DNA of 64,000 bases, from contig JANATG010000004.1 in assembly GCA_029449235.1 (NCBI GenBank), positions 372,001-436,000 of the forward strand, in the 5' to 3' direction. Positions 41,854-54,500 of the stretch are shown here, one piece after another. Origin of the DNA: Linnemannia schmuckeri. Its lineage: Eukaryota; Mortierellomycota; Mortierellomycetes; Mortierellales; Mortierellaceae. The position numbers were made by a program, and so were the translations under genes. The notes beneath the pieces are model-generated. The model worked only from the letters and a program-made list of their open reading frames with translations, made no database searches and was not told the DNA's origin. Position 1 is the stretch's first letter. Each line of letters begins with the position of its first letter.

Positions 41854-44017
41854 ATGTCAAATACAGCTGACAAACCTACAGTCCTGATCGTCGGAGCAGG
41901 TCTGGGAGGACTTATGCTCGGCGCCCTCCTCGAGAAGCAGGGTATCCCATACACCATCTTTGAGCGTGCTTCCGCCATCAAGCCATTGGGTACGTCAATG
42001 TGAAGATATGAAAATGACCCTATGCATGCATAACGACCGCCAACCACACCTGCCTATTGATAATTTCTCCCTCCCTACTCTACTTCCCCCTTTTTTTATG
42101 CGACTCATCAGGATCAGGAATGGCCGTCGGTCCTACACTCCTCCCTATCTTTCAACAACTAGGTATCTATGACGCCTTTCTCCCTCTGGGCAAACGAATT
42201 GTCCTCACACCCTTCTACAAGGAGTCTTTAGAGTCATATCGACCCACCGACCACATCGCCATCGAGGAGTTGTATGTTGTTGCTTCTGCTGTTATTTTTT
42301 TTTTTTTTTTTTTTTTTTTTTGGCAATGCCACAGAGCCCCTTTTTCTTTTATCAACGCTGCATCGTTTTATTTGAACTCAAATCTAATCATACTCACACG
42401 GATTTTTGGCACTTTTGTTTAATTTCGCCGTTTGTGACATCGAATCCATAGCACTGGTTACGCACAATACCTGGTAGCACGTCCAGACCTTTACGATCTC
42501 ATCCTCAAACTAGTCCCGGTCCACAAGATCCATTTTGGCAAGCGTGTCCTCAATATCACCGAGGAAGATGATAAAGTCACAGTCCATACCAATGACAACG
42601 GCATGCACGTTGGAGATATTGTCGTCGGAGCAGACGGTGCTTACAGTGCTGTCCGTCAGCGCATGTATGATCGTTTGAAGGCCAGGGGTGAACTGCCTAA
42701 AGATGACCAGGAGGATCTGCCATTCAGTTGTACTTGTTTGGTGGGGCAAACGAGGGTGCTGGATCCTGAAAAGTATCCGATTATCAAGGAGAATACCTGC
42801 GTGTTCCCCACTGTTCTGGGCAAAGACAAACCCTTCTCAGTAAGTGAGAAAGAGCGATGGTTGCTCACCCAAAAAAAAAAAAAAAAAAAAAAATAATACG
42901 AAGCCAAGAGTAACAAAACGCAACACTAACACGTGACGCATGCATATTTCGTCGTATTCTAGTGGTCAATTATGTTAACAGCTCAAGGAACATTTTGTTG
43001 GTGTGTCATCCATCACTTAAACGAACAAACGAGCAAAGCAGCCATGGAACAGCGATTTAGGAACAACGACAATGCAGAATGGGGCGCCTACCCCGCTCAG
43101 ATGATGTGTGACGAGACCAGAAACTTCCCCATCCCTCTTGGTGAAGGATTGAGTACCTTGGGCGATCTTTACGACCTTGCGCAGAAGGACCATATTTCGA
43201 AGGTCATGTTGGAAGAAAAGGTGTTCAAAACGTGGCATTCTGGTCGTGTTGTGTTAATGGGCGATGGTGAGTCTTTGTCGCTTTTTTGTGTAGTATTCGC
43301 TGTATGTTTTTTCGTCGTTTTTCTAACTCACACTTCGCATTCATTTTTGTTTTCATAGCTTGTCACAAGCTTCATCCTTCTGGAGGACATGGTAAAAGCA
43401 TATTTTTCAGTTTTTTCTTTCGAACACACAGTTTAAACAGCGACATACCAAGGAAGGACACGCCCGAGACTAACCACAGACACCCTTTTTTTGTGTTGCA
43501 AATTGCACAGGTGCGGTGACGGCGATGCACGACGCGATCGCATTGGCCAACCTCCTGTACGCCTTACCCTCCAATACTGGCGAGGAAGTGACAAGGATCT
43601 TTGAAGAGTACCAGGCAGAGAGATTACCCGCCGTACAGGTGTCGTTCAAAAACAGTCAGCTCATGAGCAAGTTCATGGAGAAGAGTTTCTTTGGCGCCAT
43701 TATCCTGTTCTTGATCACGCATATGCCCATGTGGCTGTGGAGACTTGCCGTAAGTTTCCTTGTTGTTTTTTCATATTGTGGTATGCAATTGAAATGAGTG
43801 TTGGAGAGAGAAGGAAGACGTAACTAACCCAACAGCCCTTCGGGGATGGTTTTCGTTCAAAAAGTTGGCGCAGACAGTGAAGATCCGCCCTCAGGTCGGC
43901 TTTCTTACCAACATTCCTTTGAGGGGCACAGTTGTGCCAATCATCTCCCCCAGTGAGCAGAAGGCACGGGGTGAGTTTGAGCAGCGGCAACAACAGCGGG
44001 GTGCTAGTTGGGTCTAA
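41854..44017 (+). CDS. FMO-B: FAD-dependent monooxygenase, array copy 2 (470 aa)
   Basis: Exons are 41854..41989, 42112..42271, 42452..42839, 42963..43266, 43359..43391, 43511..43749 and 43865..44017, total 1413 nt. All donors are GT and all acceptors AG. Motifs are VGAGLGGLMLGALL, VGADGAYSAVRQRMYDR and MGDACHKLHPSGGHG; the last is encoded across the exon 4/5 junction and the 33 nt microexon 5. The C-terminal helix IILFLITHMPMWLWRLA suggests membrane attachment. Intron 2 contains a T24-like run and intron 3 an A22-like run. Class A flavin monooxygenases insert one oxygen atom using NAD(P)H and O2; the substrate is unknown. Exon 4 shares an identical 171 bp tract with FMO-C. Confidence 0.88.
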
Positions 44018-44830
44018 ATGAGTCGCAGGGTTATTCTCTTGACCATTATATCGAAAATTAGTTCGAGGATGCCCTGGGATATAGGAAGAATAATAAAAGT
44101 AAGCGAGGGTTTGAGGTGCAACATTGTCTGGATCTTGAGGTATGTTTTGTTTGTGTTTGTCAAATTGGGCAGTGCTAGATGGCTGGAGAAGCTCCCTTTT
44201 TTCATATTGACGACTGTTGGAATTTTGGCGCAAGGAGAAATGGAAGGAAGGAGGAAGAGGGGGATTTAAATCGATGAAAAGGAGGTGGGTGAGCGTTGGA
44301 TAGAAAAGTGCTCTCAACATGGAAGGAAGTGCATGATGGTGAGCTTGATTCTTTTTTTTTTCTTCCGTCGAAGAAAGCAAAGAAGAAACAGACGGCGTTA
44401 GAAATACTTATTTGTCTTGATCTGGGTCCTAAATATGGGGAGGATCAAAGAGGGGAAAGAGAGAAAGAGGGCAACGTGCTAAATGCATGCATTGGGTGCA
44501 TGATTTGGACGACGCCCCAATCGAGGATGTGGGCATGCACCATGCATGAGGGAAAAACAGGTTGGCGTTGGAGAAAGAAAAAAAGAAATCAGCGAAGGAA
44601 GTATGAAAAGCCGGAAAGTGTCGACCCCGACCCTACTTTTTAGTTTTTCGTCTTCTCCATCCCTCATCGTCATTACAACTGATCGACTTTTTTTGTTTGT
44701 TCATCCGATTCCAACATTCATCAGCAACTTCATCCCTCCATCTTCCTTCCTCAACTTATCCCTTTCTTCTTAGTCTACTCTTACGCCACATTCTCTTTAT
44801 CCTTGCCACCGAACTCTTCTCTCGTCAAAA
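44018..44830. promoter_or_regulatory. spacer and promoter between FMO-B and FMO-C
   Basis: 0.8 kb, no exon seen. The final 200 bp is CT-rich leader. Contains TGCATGCATTGGGTGCATG at about 44483. Confidence 0.45.
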
Positions 44831-46976
44831 ATGTCAGATCCAGCCACCGACAAGCCCACAGTCTTGATCGTCGGAGCAGGTCTAGGAGGACTTTTGCTCG
44901 GCGCCCTCCTTGAGAAGCAGGGTGTCCCATACATCATCTTTGAGCGTGCCTCCACCGTCAAGCCCTTGGGTATGTCAATTGGCTACTAAAATTAATACCA
45001 CGAACGCATGCACCATGAGCACCACCCACACCTGCGCACTTATACGCCGCTTCTTCCTTTCCTTGTTTTCTATCTCATAGGCTCAGGGATGGCCGTCGGT
45101 CCGACACTCCTCCCTATCTTCCAACAACTGGGAATCTACGACGAGTTCCTACCCCTGGGCAAGCGAATCGTCTACACTCCCTTTTACAAGGAATCCTTAG
45201 AGCCGTACAGACCTACCGACCACATCGCCATCGAGGAATTGTATGTTGTTGTTACCTTTTTTGCCCTACTTGTATCACGAGGATCCATTTCTGTTACGTT
45301 GCACGTTACACATTGATTTTTCATGATTTGTGAGTGTAACCGTAACACAACTTGCATCACCTTTTTGCTCTTTTGTCTTGACTTTCACAGCACTGGTTAC
45401 GCGCAGTACCTCGTTGCTCGTCCTAAGCTCTACGCATTGATCCTCAAGCAGGTCCCTGCCCACAAGATTCATTTTGGCAAGCGCGTCCTTAACATCACCG
45501 AGGAGGATGACAAGGTTACGGTGCACACCAACGATAACGGCATGCATGTAGGAGATATTGTCGTCGGAGCAGACGGTGCCTACAGCGCTGTCCGTCAGCG
45601 TATGTATGACCGTTTGAAGGCCAAGGGTGAGCTGCCTAAGGGCGACCAAGAGGATCTGCCGTTCAGTTGTACTTGTCTTGTGGGTCAAACGAAGGTTCTT
45701 GACGAGGAGAAGTATCCTATTCTTAAAGAACCCATTTGTGTGTTCCCCACCGTCCTTGGTGCTGACAAGCCATTCTCCGTAAGTTCAGCGAAATCATTCA
45801 GTAGTGATGCAATGACTATTTCTCATAATGTTCTCGTAACATGATGTCGACGTCCTCTTATTTCGACGAAAGTATGTTAACGCGAGCCCCTTGATTGTGT
45901 AATAATTAGTGGTCTGTGATGTCTACCGCCCAAGGCACTCTTTGCTGGTCGGTCATCCATCACTTAAACGAACAAACGAGCAAAGCAGCCATGGAACAGC
46001 GATTTAGGAACAACGACAATGCAGAATGGGGCGCCTACCCCGCTCAGATGATGTGTGACGAGACCAGAAACTTCCCCATCCCTCTTGGTGAAGGATTGAG
46101 TACCTTGGGCGATCTTTACGACTTGGCACAGAAGGATCTTATATCCAAGGTTATGTTGGAGGAGAAGGTGTTCAAAACGTGGCATTCTGGTCGTGTTGTC
46201 TTGATGGGGGATGGTAATTTTTGACTATGCTTGTTATCAACAGTGCTGGTGTTCAACAATTTGAATCGTTTGGTCTTGAAGCTGACCTCATGTCTGCCCC
46301 TTCTATTTTTGCCTTGCTCTTTTAGCCTGTCATAAGCTACACCCTGCGGGAGGTCATGGTAAGTCTCTCCCCTCATGCTACGTTTTGATTTCACGTTTTT
46401 GATCAAGAATTGGGCAAAGTAATAATTACTAACATTATTCTTGGTTCTCTATCATATAGGCGCCGTAACAGCTATGCATGATGCAATCACACTCGCCAAC
46501 CTGATCTACTCCATGCCCTCAACTACCGCGGCGCAGGTGACGAAGGTCTTCGAGGAGTATCAAGAGGAGCGACACCCTGCTGCTTTAGTATCCTTCAAGA
46601 ACAGTCAGCTCATGAGCAAGTTCATGGAGAAGGGCATCATTGGATTCATTGTGCTATACCTTATTACACATATGCCTATGTGGCTCTGGAGACTTGCAGT
46701 AAGTGTTCCTTGTTATGGTTGTCTTCTGAATGCGGTATGCGATTGGAAAGTGTTTGAAAAAGAAGGAAGAAGTAGCTAACTCCAATGACCCTTTGGGGAT
46801 GGTTTTCGTTTAAAAAGCTGGCACAGACAGTGAAAATCCGCCCTCAAGTCGGCTTCATTGCCAACATTCCCTTGAAGGGTACCGTCGTCCCGATTATTTC
46901 CCCCAGTGAACAGAAGGCGAGAGATCTTTTTGAAAGACAGCGACATGAGCAGCAACATACTACTGTTTCTATCTGA
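44831..46976 (+). CDS. FMO-C: FAD-dependent monooxygenase, array copy 3 (473 aa)
   Basis: Exons are 44831..44969, 45081..45240, 45391..45778, 45910..46213, 46326..46358, 46460..46698 and 46818..46976, total 1422 nt. This is the reference copy for the array. GAGLGG is at residues 15-20, the acidic residue after the second strand is Glu38 in IFERAS, GADG is near residues 159-162, and the flavin-contacting GD is at about 329-330 followed by ACHKLHPAGGHG. The C-terminal hydrophobic helix spans about 399-421. Length and motif order fit class A (FAD_binding_3, salicylate hydroxylase-like) monooxygenases. FMO-B is its closest relative here. Confidence 0.9.
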
Positions 46977-47662
46977 TGGCTGTGTGTGTGGCAGAAAGGA
47001 GGGAGGATATTTTTCAGTAGAAAATAAACGTTAAGATGTTGGGATCCTTTATGAACACGTATTCTTCCTACTGTGAGTAGTAGAAGTAGTAGTGTTTCTG
47101 GGAATGGAGAGGGTAACATCGACAGGGAAAGGGAGACGAGCTTAATGTGTTGTTTTGCAGGAAGTGATCAAATGGATCAGTAAATTCTACTGGTCTTGGG
47201 CCGGTGAAGTTCTGATAGAAGATCAGCAGAGTTTTGTATGGTATGAAATAGGGAAGGGCGATGAGACATACAGGTGGTGGCATCATCGCTAGTCGAGAGG
47301 GGGAGGGAATACATAACAGCGGTACTAAATAGAAACGAAGGATTCCTCTTGGGAGATTGAGTATCCATCGCTGCAGCATCGCCCTTTGACATGCATATGC
47401 GAAAACACACATATGCACGCAAAGGAGCAGTACCGCATATCGAGAAAGAAAACTGCGAACAAGTGAAAGGAGGAACGCATGGTCACACAAAACAGAAACA
47501 TACCCATTTGACAACGGCGACAGGCAGCACAACGCCCTCACTAAAACTTTCCTTCTCCGAACGCCATCTTTTGCATCCCACTTCTCATCTGAATTCATTC
47601 ATTCCATCTCTTCTCTCATCCGATTTCTCTCTCCCGTCATTTCCCCTTCCTTAATTCCAACC
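46977..47662. promoter_or_regulatory. spacer and promoter between FMO-C and FMO-D
   Basis: AATAAACG polyadenylation-like signal at about 47024, GTAGTAGAAGTAGTAG repeat at about 47077, CT-rich leader from about 47540. No gene seen. Confidence 0.45.
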
Positions 47663-49742
47663 ATGTCAACCAACGACAAACCAATCGTCCTCATAGTCGG
47701 AGCAGGACTAGGTGGCCTGTTCCTTGGTGCCTTGCTCGAAAAGGCCAAAATCCCGTATACCATATTTGAAAGTGCAGCTGTCGTCAAGCCATTGGGTATG
47801 CCGGGCGCTCAGACCCATGTACTGCCTTGAGCCATTATCACGTCATATATGAGCGTAGTTTACCTGTTACTCACTTTTGCTTCTGTCTACTTTCTGTGTG
47901 GAATAGGTTCGGCAATGACTGTTGGTCCCGCACTACTCCCCATCTTTCAACAGCTGGGCATATACGATGATCTTGTCGCTATTGGAAAGTATATGACCCA
48001 CGTCGAGGCTTTCAAGGAGTCCTTACAGCCTTACCGACCCGTTGACTGGAGACCTTTTGAAGAATTGTGAGTCCCTTTTGCTTTTAATTCGTAAACTCTC
48101 GAATTCTTTTCCTACTCTTGGACACACACATACATACCTGCATATGCCCTTTCACTCATAAGTTACCTATTTCTCTACACTAGCGCTGGATATGGACAAT
48201 ATATTGTCACACGTCCAAAACTCCATGAACTTTTCCTAAAGCAGATCTCACCCCACAAAATACACTTTGGCAAACGTGTCCGATCCATTTCCGAAAACAG
48301 TGACAAGGTCACTATTCATACCACCGACAACAACACCTACGAGGGCGACATCCTCGTCGGCGCTGACGGCGCATACAGCGCGGTTCGTCAGAGTATGTAC
48401 GAGCAACTGAAAGCCAAGGCCGTATTGCCAGAGTCGGACCAGGAGGATCTCCCTTTCAGCTGCACGTGCTTGGTGGGACAGACCAAGGTGTTAGATCCTG
48501 AAGTATATCCTATTATCAAGAAGCCTGTTGGGCAGTTCTTTACTCTTCTTGGAGAAGAGGGACCGTACACCGTAAGTTTTTTCAGAACGCATTGGCAAAA
48601 ACCTAGAGGAGAACAAAAAAAAATAGATGATTGTTGGTTTTCTAAACGTCAAATTAACAGACACTCATCCTTGCCAACTCCATTATTAGTGGGCAGTCTT
48701 CACAACAGCTCAATCAACCCTGTCATATATGGTGTATCACCATTTGCCACGCCAAACGAGTAAAGCGGTGGAAGAAGAACGTGCCAAGAGTGATGACAAT
48801 GCGGAATGGGATGCTACCCCTACGCAGACCATGTGTAATGAGACTCGCGATTTCCGGATTCCTATTGACATTGACGGGCGCAAGATGACTATGGGTGACC
48901 TCTATGATCTCACGCCCAAGGAACTCATTTCTAAGGTTGGGTTGGAAGAGAAGGTGTTTGAGACTTGGCATCACGGGCGTACAGTGCTGTTAGGCGATGG
49001 TGAGTTGCTTGGGCGAGGGCCACCGGCGATGTTGTCTTACTAATTATTCATAAGGCTGATAACTCATACTTCTTTTACTCTTCTCGCGCGTGTTTTATAG
49101 CTTGTCACAAACTCCACCCCAACGGAGGACAAGGTAAGAGCACATAAGTCTCGTATTCATGAATGGAAGGGAAAAAAAGGCAAGTAATGAACACCTGTAT
49201 TAATTATGAGCATAATTTCCTCTATCTGCAAAACTTCGCAACAGGTGCAGTGACCGCCATACATGACGGGATTGCGTTAGCAAATCTCCTGTATGCCATG
49301 CCCTCAATGTCCTCGCTCGACATCACAAACACCTTTGAGGAGTACCGAAACGAGAGGTATCCAGCTGCCAAGGAGGCGTTTGAGAACAGCCAGCTCATGA
49401 GCAAGATCACAGATCGTTCACTCATGGGGGCTGTTATTTTTTACCTCTATACTAATATGCCCATGTGGTTGTGGAGAATGATGGTACGCTTTTTTTGTCA
49501 TTTTGAGTTATTATACATCATGGTAATAGGGTGTGAGGGGTGTTGGCGGCCATCTTTAACATCTTTCTTCCCCTCGATTTGGTTTTTTGTGATAGTTGGT
49601 CAAGTTGGTCCGCTTCCGTCCCCAGGCTGGGTTCCTTGAGGCGCTTGAGGTGAAAGGTAATGTCGTTCCAGTTCCTTCACCCAGTGAAAAGAAGGCCAGA
49701 GCTATCTTTGAGAAGCAGCAGCTCGGTGCAGTTTTCGCCTAG
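47663..49742 (+). CDS. FMO-D: FAD-dependent monooxygenase, array copy 4 (469 aa)
   Basis: Exons are 47663..47795, 47907..48066, 48184..48571, 48690..48999, 49101..49133, 49245..49483 and 49596..49742, total 1410 nt, all canonical sites. It keeps GAGLGGLFLGALL, VGADGAYSAVRQSMYEQ and LGDACHKLHPNGGQG. In exon 4 it diverges most: the conserved EQRFRNNDN segment is EEERAKSDDN, and MTTVY-like sequence replaces the common WSVIHHLNE region (YMVYHHLPRQTSKA). This may mean a different substrate pocket. Otherwise it matches its paralogues in intron positions and the C-terminal helix. Confidence 0.88.
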
Positions 49743-51502
49743 GTGACGGATTTGAGACCAATGTAATCGTACAGCAACATGGATGGTGGCCGGTACAAGA
49801 GATGGAACTTTGCAGGAACGGGCGAAGTAAAAAATAAAAATATTGTATTCTAGCAGATGACACTGATCCGGCTGACTGGGTATAGACCTGTGAAGAGATC
49901 TCGATCGTTCTTCTCATGCGAGTGCTTAAGTGAACATTGCATTCCTTCCGTGTCTCCAAGTCCTAGCAGGCTAAGAATGAATACAAGTGGGGTGCCGATT
50001 TTGATTGTTACCCCCCTTGTTATCGCTCAGCAATTTCCGATCGCTGATTGCCCGGATAACGAATATGAGAAACAATGACCGGCTCATTCCCGGAGGGTAC
50101 GTCTTTCGCTAATTGCCCTACCTCGATTTCGGTTCATCGATCCACCGACCCATTGGGAGTTGAATACAGTGGCATGGCAATAACAGTGACAATGACAACA
50201 GTAATGAAACAAAAGATTGGCACCCCTTTACACTCTTGGCATACTGACTCCCGAAGGAGGGTAGACAAAGCAGGAGCACAACGGGTAAGATCAACTGACC
50301 TACGCGCAATTTGCCTCTCTAGTTGTTTTTGTTCGTTATTATTGTGGTCACTTTGTTTATTCAGTCTCCGTCTTTAACTTGTCGATGGATCGCCTTACTT
50401 TGAACTAAAGAGTTCGGGAATGCGGGAAATACAGGAGCATGGACATGAGGATTGGCAAGCCGGATAAATCCTAAACTTGGTTGATTCTCGATCTTGTGCT
50501 ATCCACTTGTGGGCTCAATGCCAATGCTGCGCGCAGGTGGTATGATCATGAGGAGCTTGATTGACCGAACCTTCTTCCGAACTGGTTCAGTCCTTGCCTC
50601 ACTCAAAAGAAACGGAGTGGACTCACGCGCTTTGCAAAAAATTCGATGATAATCACAGCAGAACTAGGCACAGCATTTGGACAGAAGGTAGTTGTTTCGC
50701 TGCGACTCCTTCTCTGCTTCGCGTCTAAAGTAGAGTAGCCATGCATTCCTTCCGTATGACTAATGCATAGTATACCTGCGTCATGCATCGAGGTATCGAA
50801 GGGCGAAACAAACTGTTGTAGGGGAGCATACCACTAAAAAGGAGATAGGGTACTGTGCTCACACATACAGAGACACGCAGAACAATCGATGCGCAAGATC
50901 AACACGAGAGGGACATCAATTAAAGTCTAACTACGGTCGAAAACCCCACGAAAACAAACCACCTCACAGCTTGCATTCCTGAACGAAGTGGAGCCAGGGC
51001 ATCTTGTGAACTTGTGTATTTATTACCGAATTAATTGTATACTCATATCTACAAGGAGAAAGGATAATAACGAGCGAAATAAAGTAGGGGCAACATATCT
51101 ATTGCTTTACACTAAGACAATATTTGGCCTCCAACTTCAGCCAACGTATCGGAAGTAGCGCTAATAAATGCCATCCAAACCTTTATTTATCCGTACATTC
51201 TTTCATGATCACTCTTTCCCTTTCTGTGCGTTTTTGTTGAGAACATTCTTGCCCTAGCTGAGTGAGGTCGAAAAACGGCTTGCACTTCATGAGGATGTAT
51301 TTTGAAGTTTGTATATATAGATAGGATCAATGAAAATAAGGATAGCGACATGAAAGATCTGGCGGGTCAAAGAAATTGGGTCATGACGTGGAGCAGGAAG
51401 AAATGAAGATCTAGCAAAATAGAATAGAACTTACCAGGTTTATTTTTTTTATTCAGTCGTGTTTCCTTTGGCTTGTCATCCTATGCAACCGCGACCCATC
51501 TA
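49743..51502. other. intergenic between FMO-D and the NLR-like gene
   Basis: 1.76 kb without a supported gene. Tail-to-tail arrangement. Contains AGTGAC/ACAATGAC repeats near 50180 and AT-rich 3' flank of the NLR near 51300-51450. Confidence 0.45.
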
Positions 51503-54500
51503 CTACTCCTCGGAGTCTGAACCTTCTCGTCCGTGTACCAAAGAACCATCGACGGCGCCACGTTGGACCAGCAGCTTCTGGTTCATCGGGCTCAGACCAG
51601 TCGCATCCTTGAGTACCAGACCCTCGGCATAAAGCAGCCTGAGATTGGTGCCCCACTGCATCCTGACGACTGTACGCCCATCATCGCTCGACAACTTCCA
51701 TATTCGGATAGACTGATCCTCACATTGCGTAACGAACTCCATTGGAACAAGCGGATTCCAGACAATCTCTGATATACATCCATAGAATCCACGAATCGTA
51801 GAGACGCACGACCAACTCGGCGGCTCGTGTGCTTGTTGTTGTTGTTTATGCCCGAGTCGAACCGTCCTGTCATCACTTCCAGACGCAATCCATTGGCCAC
51901 AAGGTGAATATGAGATGGATCGAATCACGTCTTGATGACCATCCAATTTGTCAACGACCTCCTTATCCTCCGACTGACCAACATCCCAGAGATAAATCGA
52001 GCCGTCCTGTGTACCAATAGCAAGTTCTTGACAGGTTGGTGAATAACTCAGCGAAACAGGGTAGCCTGTTCCAAAATTGGCAGACTTTACAGCGTCTGTT
52101 GCTGGGAGACTAAAAAGGCGAACAAGACAGCCCAAAAAGCCAATTGCAACCTGGCTTCCTGAAGTTGAGAAAATCGCGCAAGAGGCCCAAGAGTTGCTTG
52201 GCTCATCAATGCCTGCCAGAGCATGCGGTTCTTGTCTTGTGTCATGGAGATCCCATAACAGCGCCGGTGTCACCCAGTCCACAGTGACCAACCAACGACC
52301 GCAAGGTGAATAGACACTCCTGATGGTACTGTGTTTGTGCCCTTTCAAGGCAGCCACTGCTGTGCCAGTCCGATAGTCCCACAATCGAACAGAGCTGTGA
52401 CTATCGTTCACGGCAATCTGACTACCATCCGGCGAAAAACTCATCGCACCTATCCTAATACCTTCCGGAATCTCGAAAGCAAAAGCCCCCTGTGCTCCTG
52501 TAACGGGATCATACTGTCGAATGCTCCGGCCCTTGACTGATATGACAGAAAGACTCCCGGAAGAGTACATCACTTTTTTTGCGCGGTCGAGTCGATCTTC
52601 TTGTATAACGACACTCCGATCACTTGCACTCAAGTCCCAAAGTCGCACTTTCTCGTCGTAGCCTCCCGACGCAAGTTGAAGACCTTTCGGAGAGAATGCA
52701 ATGTCACGTACTTCCGACTTGTGGCCAGTCAAGATGGAAAGAGGTGCTCCTGTCGAGGAATTCCACAATCTCACAGTCTCGTCCTCGCTGGACGAAGCGA
52801 TCCATTGTCTGTTCGGAGAGAATGCGATTGCAGTAACATTGTGAGTATGACCGCGAAGTGCTAGACCTGGCTCTCCGGAGACCGCACTCCAAAGCTGCAA
52901 AATACCCTTGTCATGACCAGAGGCAATCCATCTCCCATCTAGAGAATAGGCAAGACAGTAAACGAGTCCCAACGCTGGGCTCAACACACGACCCGGCTCT
53001 CCTGACTCTGCATCCCAAAACCGGATGGTCCCATCCCAACTGCCCGATACGACCTGCCGACCATCTGGGGAAAATTTGACGCTTGCAACATAGCTTGTGT
53101 GACCCTTCAAGACAAGGCGACTCTTTCCAGTCTGCGCATCCCACAACCGCACTGTTTCATCTTCACTAGCCGACGCAATCCGCTTGCCACAGGGTGAAAA
53201 GTCCGCCGAGTATACTCCCCGGGTATGTCCTTCCATCACCAGCACCTCCTCGCCGCTAGCGCAGTTCCACACTCGCACTTTACAGTCATCGCCGCCGAAT
53301 ACGATTTGATGACTGTCAGGCGAGAATGCAACGCTCCGAACATCCTCGACGTCTTTGATCCAAAGAACAATCGTCCAAGTGCTAGTGTTGTAAATTACGA
53401 GATCACCCTTAAAAAGTCCCGCCGAAAGCAATGTTCCATCGGGTGAGTAAGCGCAAGACCATACAGGTTTTTCCATCTCGAGGTACGGTAACTCTTCATA
53501 CTGCACGTTCCCGAGCTGCGCATTGCTCAGATCCGCCTGTCGCAACCAGCTCCTCGACAGGTTAGCGCCTGTCAAATCGGCTCCTTGCAACTGAGCAGAG
53601 TCAAACTGACCCTCCGAAAGATCGGCACCTGGAATCTTGATGCCGCGGAGATCTGCGCCGTTAAAGGACACACCGGCTCGGACGAGGATCGTGATCGCGT
53701 TGGTCGCTCCAGTGGTTGCGCCGGCATCCTTCTTAGACTGCTCGATCACAGCACGAAGATGCTGCTCAAAATCGGGGCTCGACTTGATGCGGTCGCAAAG
53801 GAACTGGATAATTGACGGCTCATGGAGCAAGTTGCGACGGAACAGAGGGGAATCAGCATCGAGCAAAGGAGGATCAGGAGATTCGGCGTGATTTTCGATA
53901 TCATAGTCGTCGTCGACCTTGACCGGGTTGTAGATGACTCGTGAAAAGAAATACTCCAGCATTGAACGGTGGAGAAAGCGGAACTGGTTGCCTGTACGAG
54001 TCAAGGGAGACGACTCCCGCAACAATCGGGCCTTCGTCTGTGGTCCAAAGAACTCGCTCTTCCATGTGTTCTTGTCCCTGATAGGGAAATATTTTACCAC
54101 GGGGTTTCCGTCCTGCTTGTCGAAGATCGCCCGTGCCAGCCTCGTCGCATAGTCGAAACCCAAGGAAATGAAGCCCTCACTGACTAGTTGGTTCAGCATG
54201 ACACAATCGTCCATTGATAAAGCGCTGTTCGTCTGTAGTCGTCGTTTGTTGACATCGAGCCAGTGACTCACAAAGGTGTCGTAAAGCTGAGCACGTGTGA
54301 TTTTGATCGTGAATAGGTCCTGCTTGCCTTCAGTCACGCCTGGCAGCGCTTCCAGCGACAGCGACAAGAGGAAAGGGTTCTTGGCGAGGTCCAGTAGGTT
54401 AGGGATGGTAGTCAGTCTGTCCATGTAGTCCTTTGTGCTCCAGGTCCTTGGCTCCAGAGGCACATACTGTTCGACATAGTTCTCGATCTGAGCCTCAGAG

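Noticed and set aside
42296..42900. T-run and A-run in FMO-B introns as an inserted retroelement tail
   Set aside because: They lie in two different introns and there is no flanking duplication or element body.
43715..44380. 221-codon minus-strand ORF after FMO-B
   Set aside because: Overlaps FMO-B exons 6-7 antisense; composition is not protein-like.
47068..47598. 176-codon minus-strand ORF between FMO-C and FMO-D
   Set aside because: Cys/Leu/Ser-rich translation of a low-complexity spacer with no recognisable motif.
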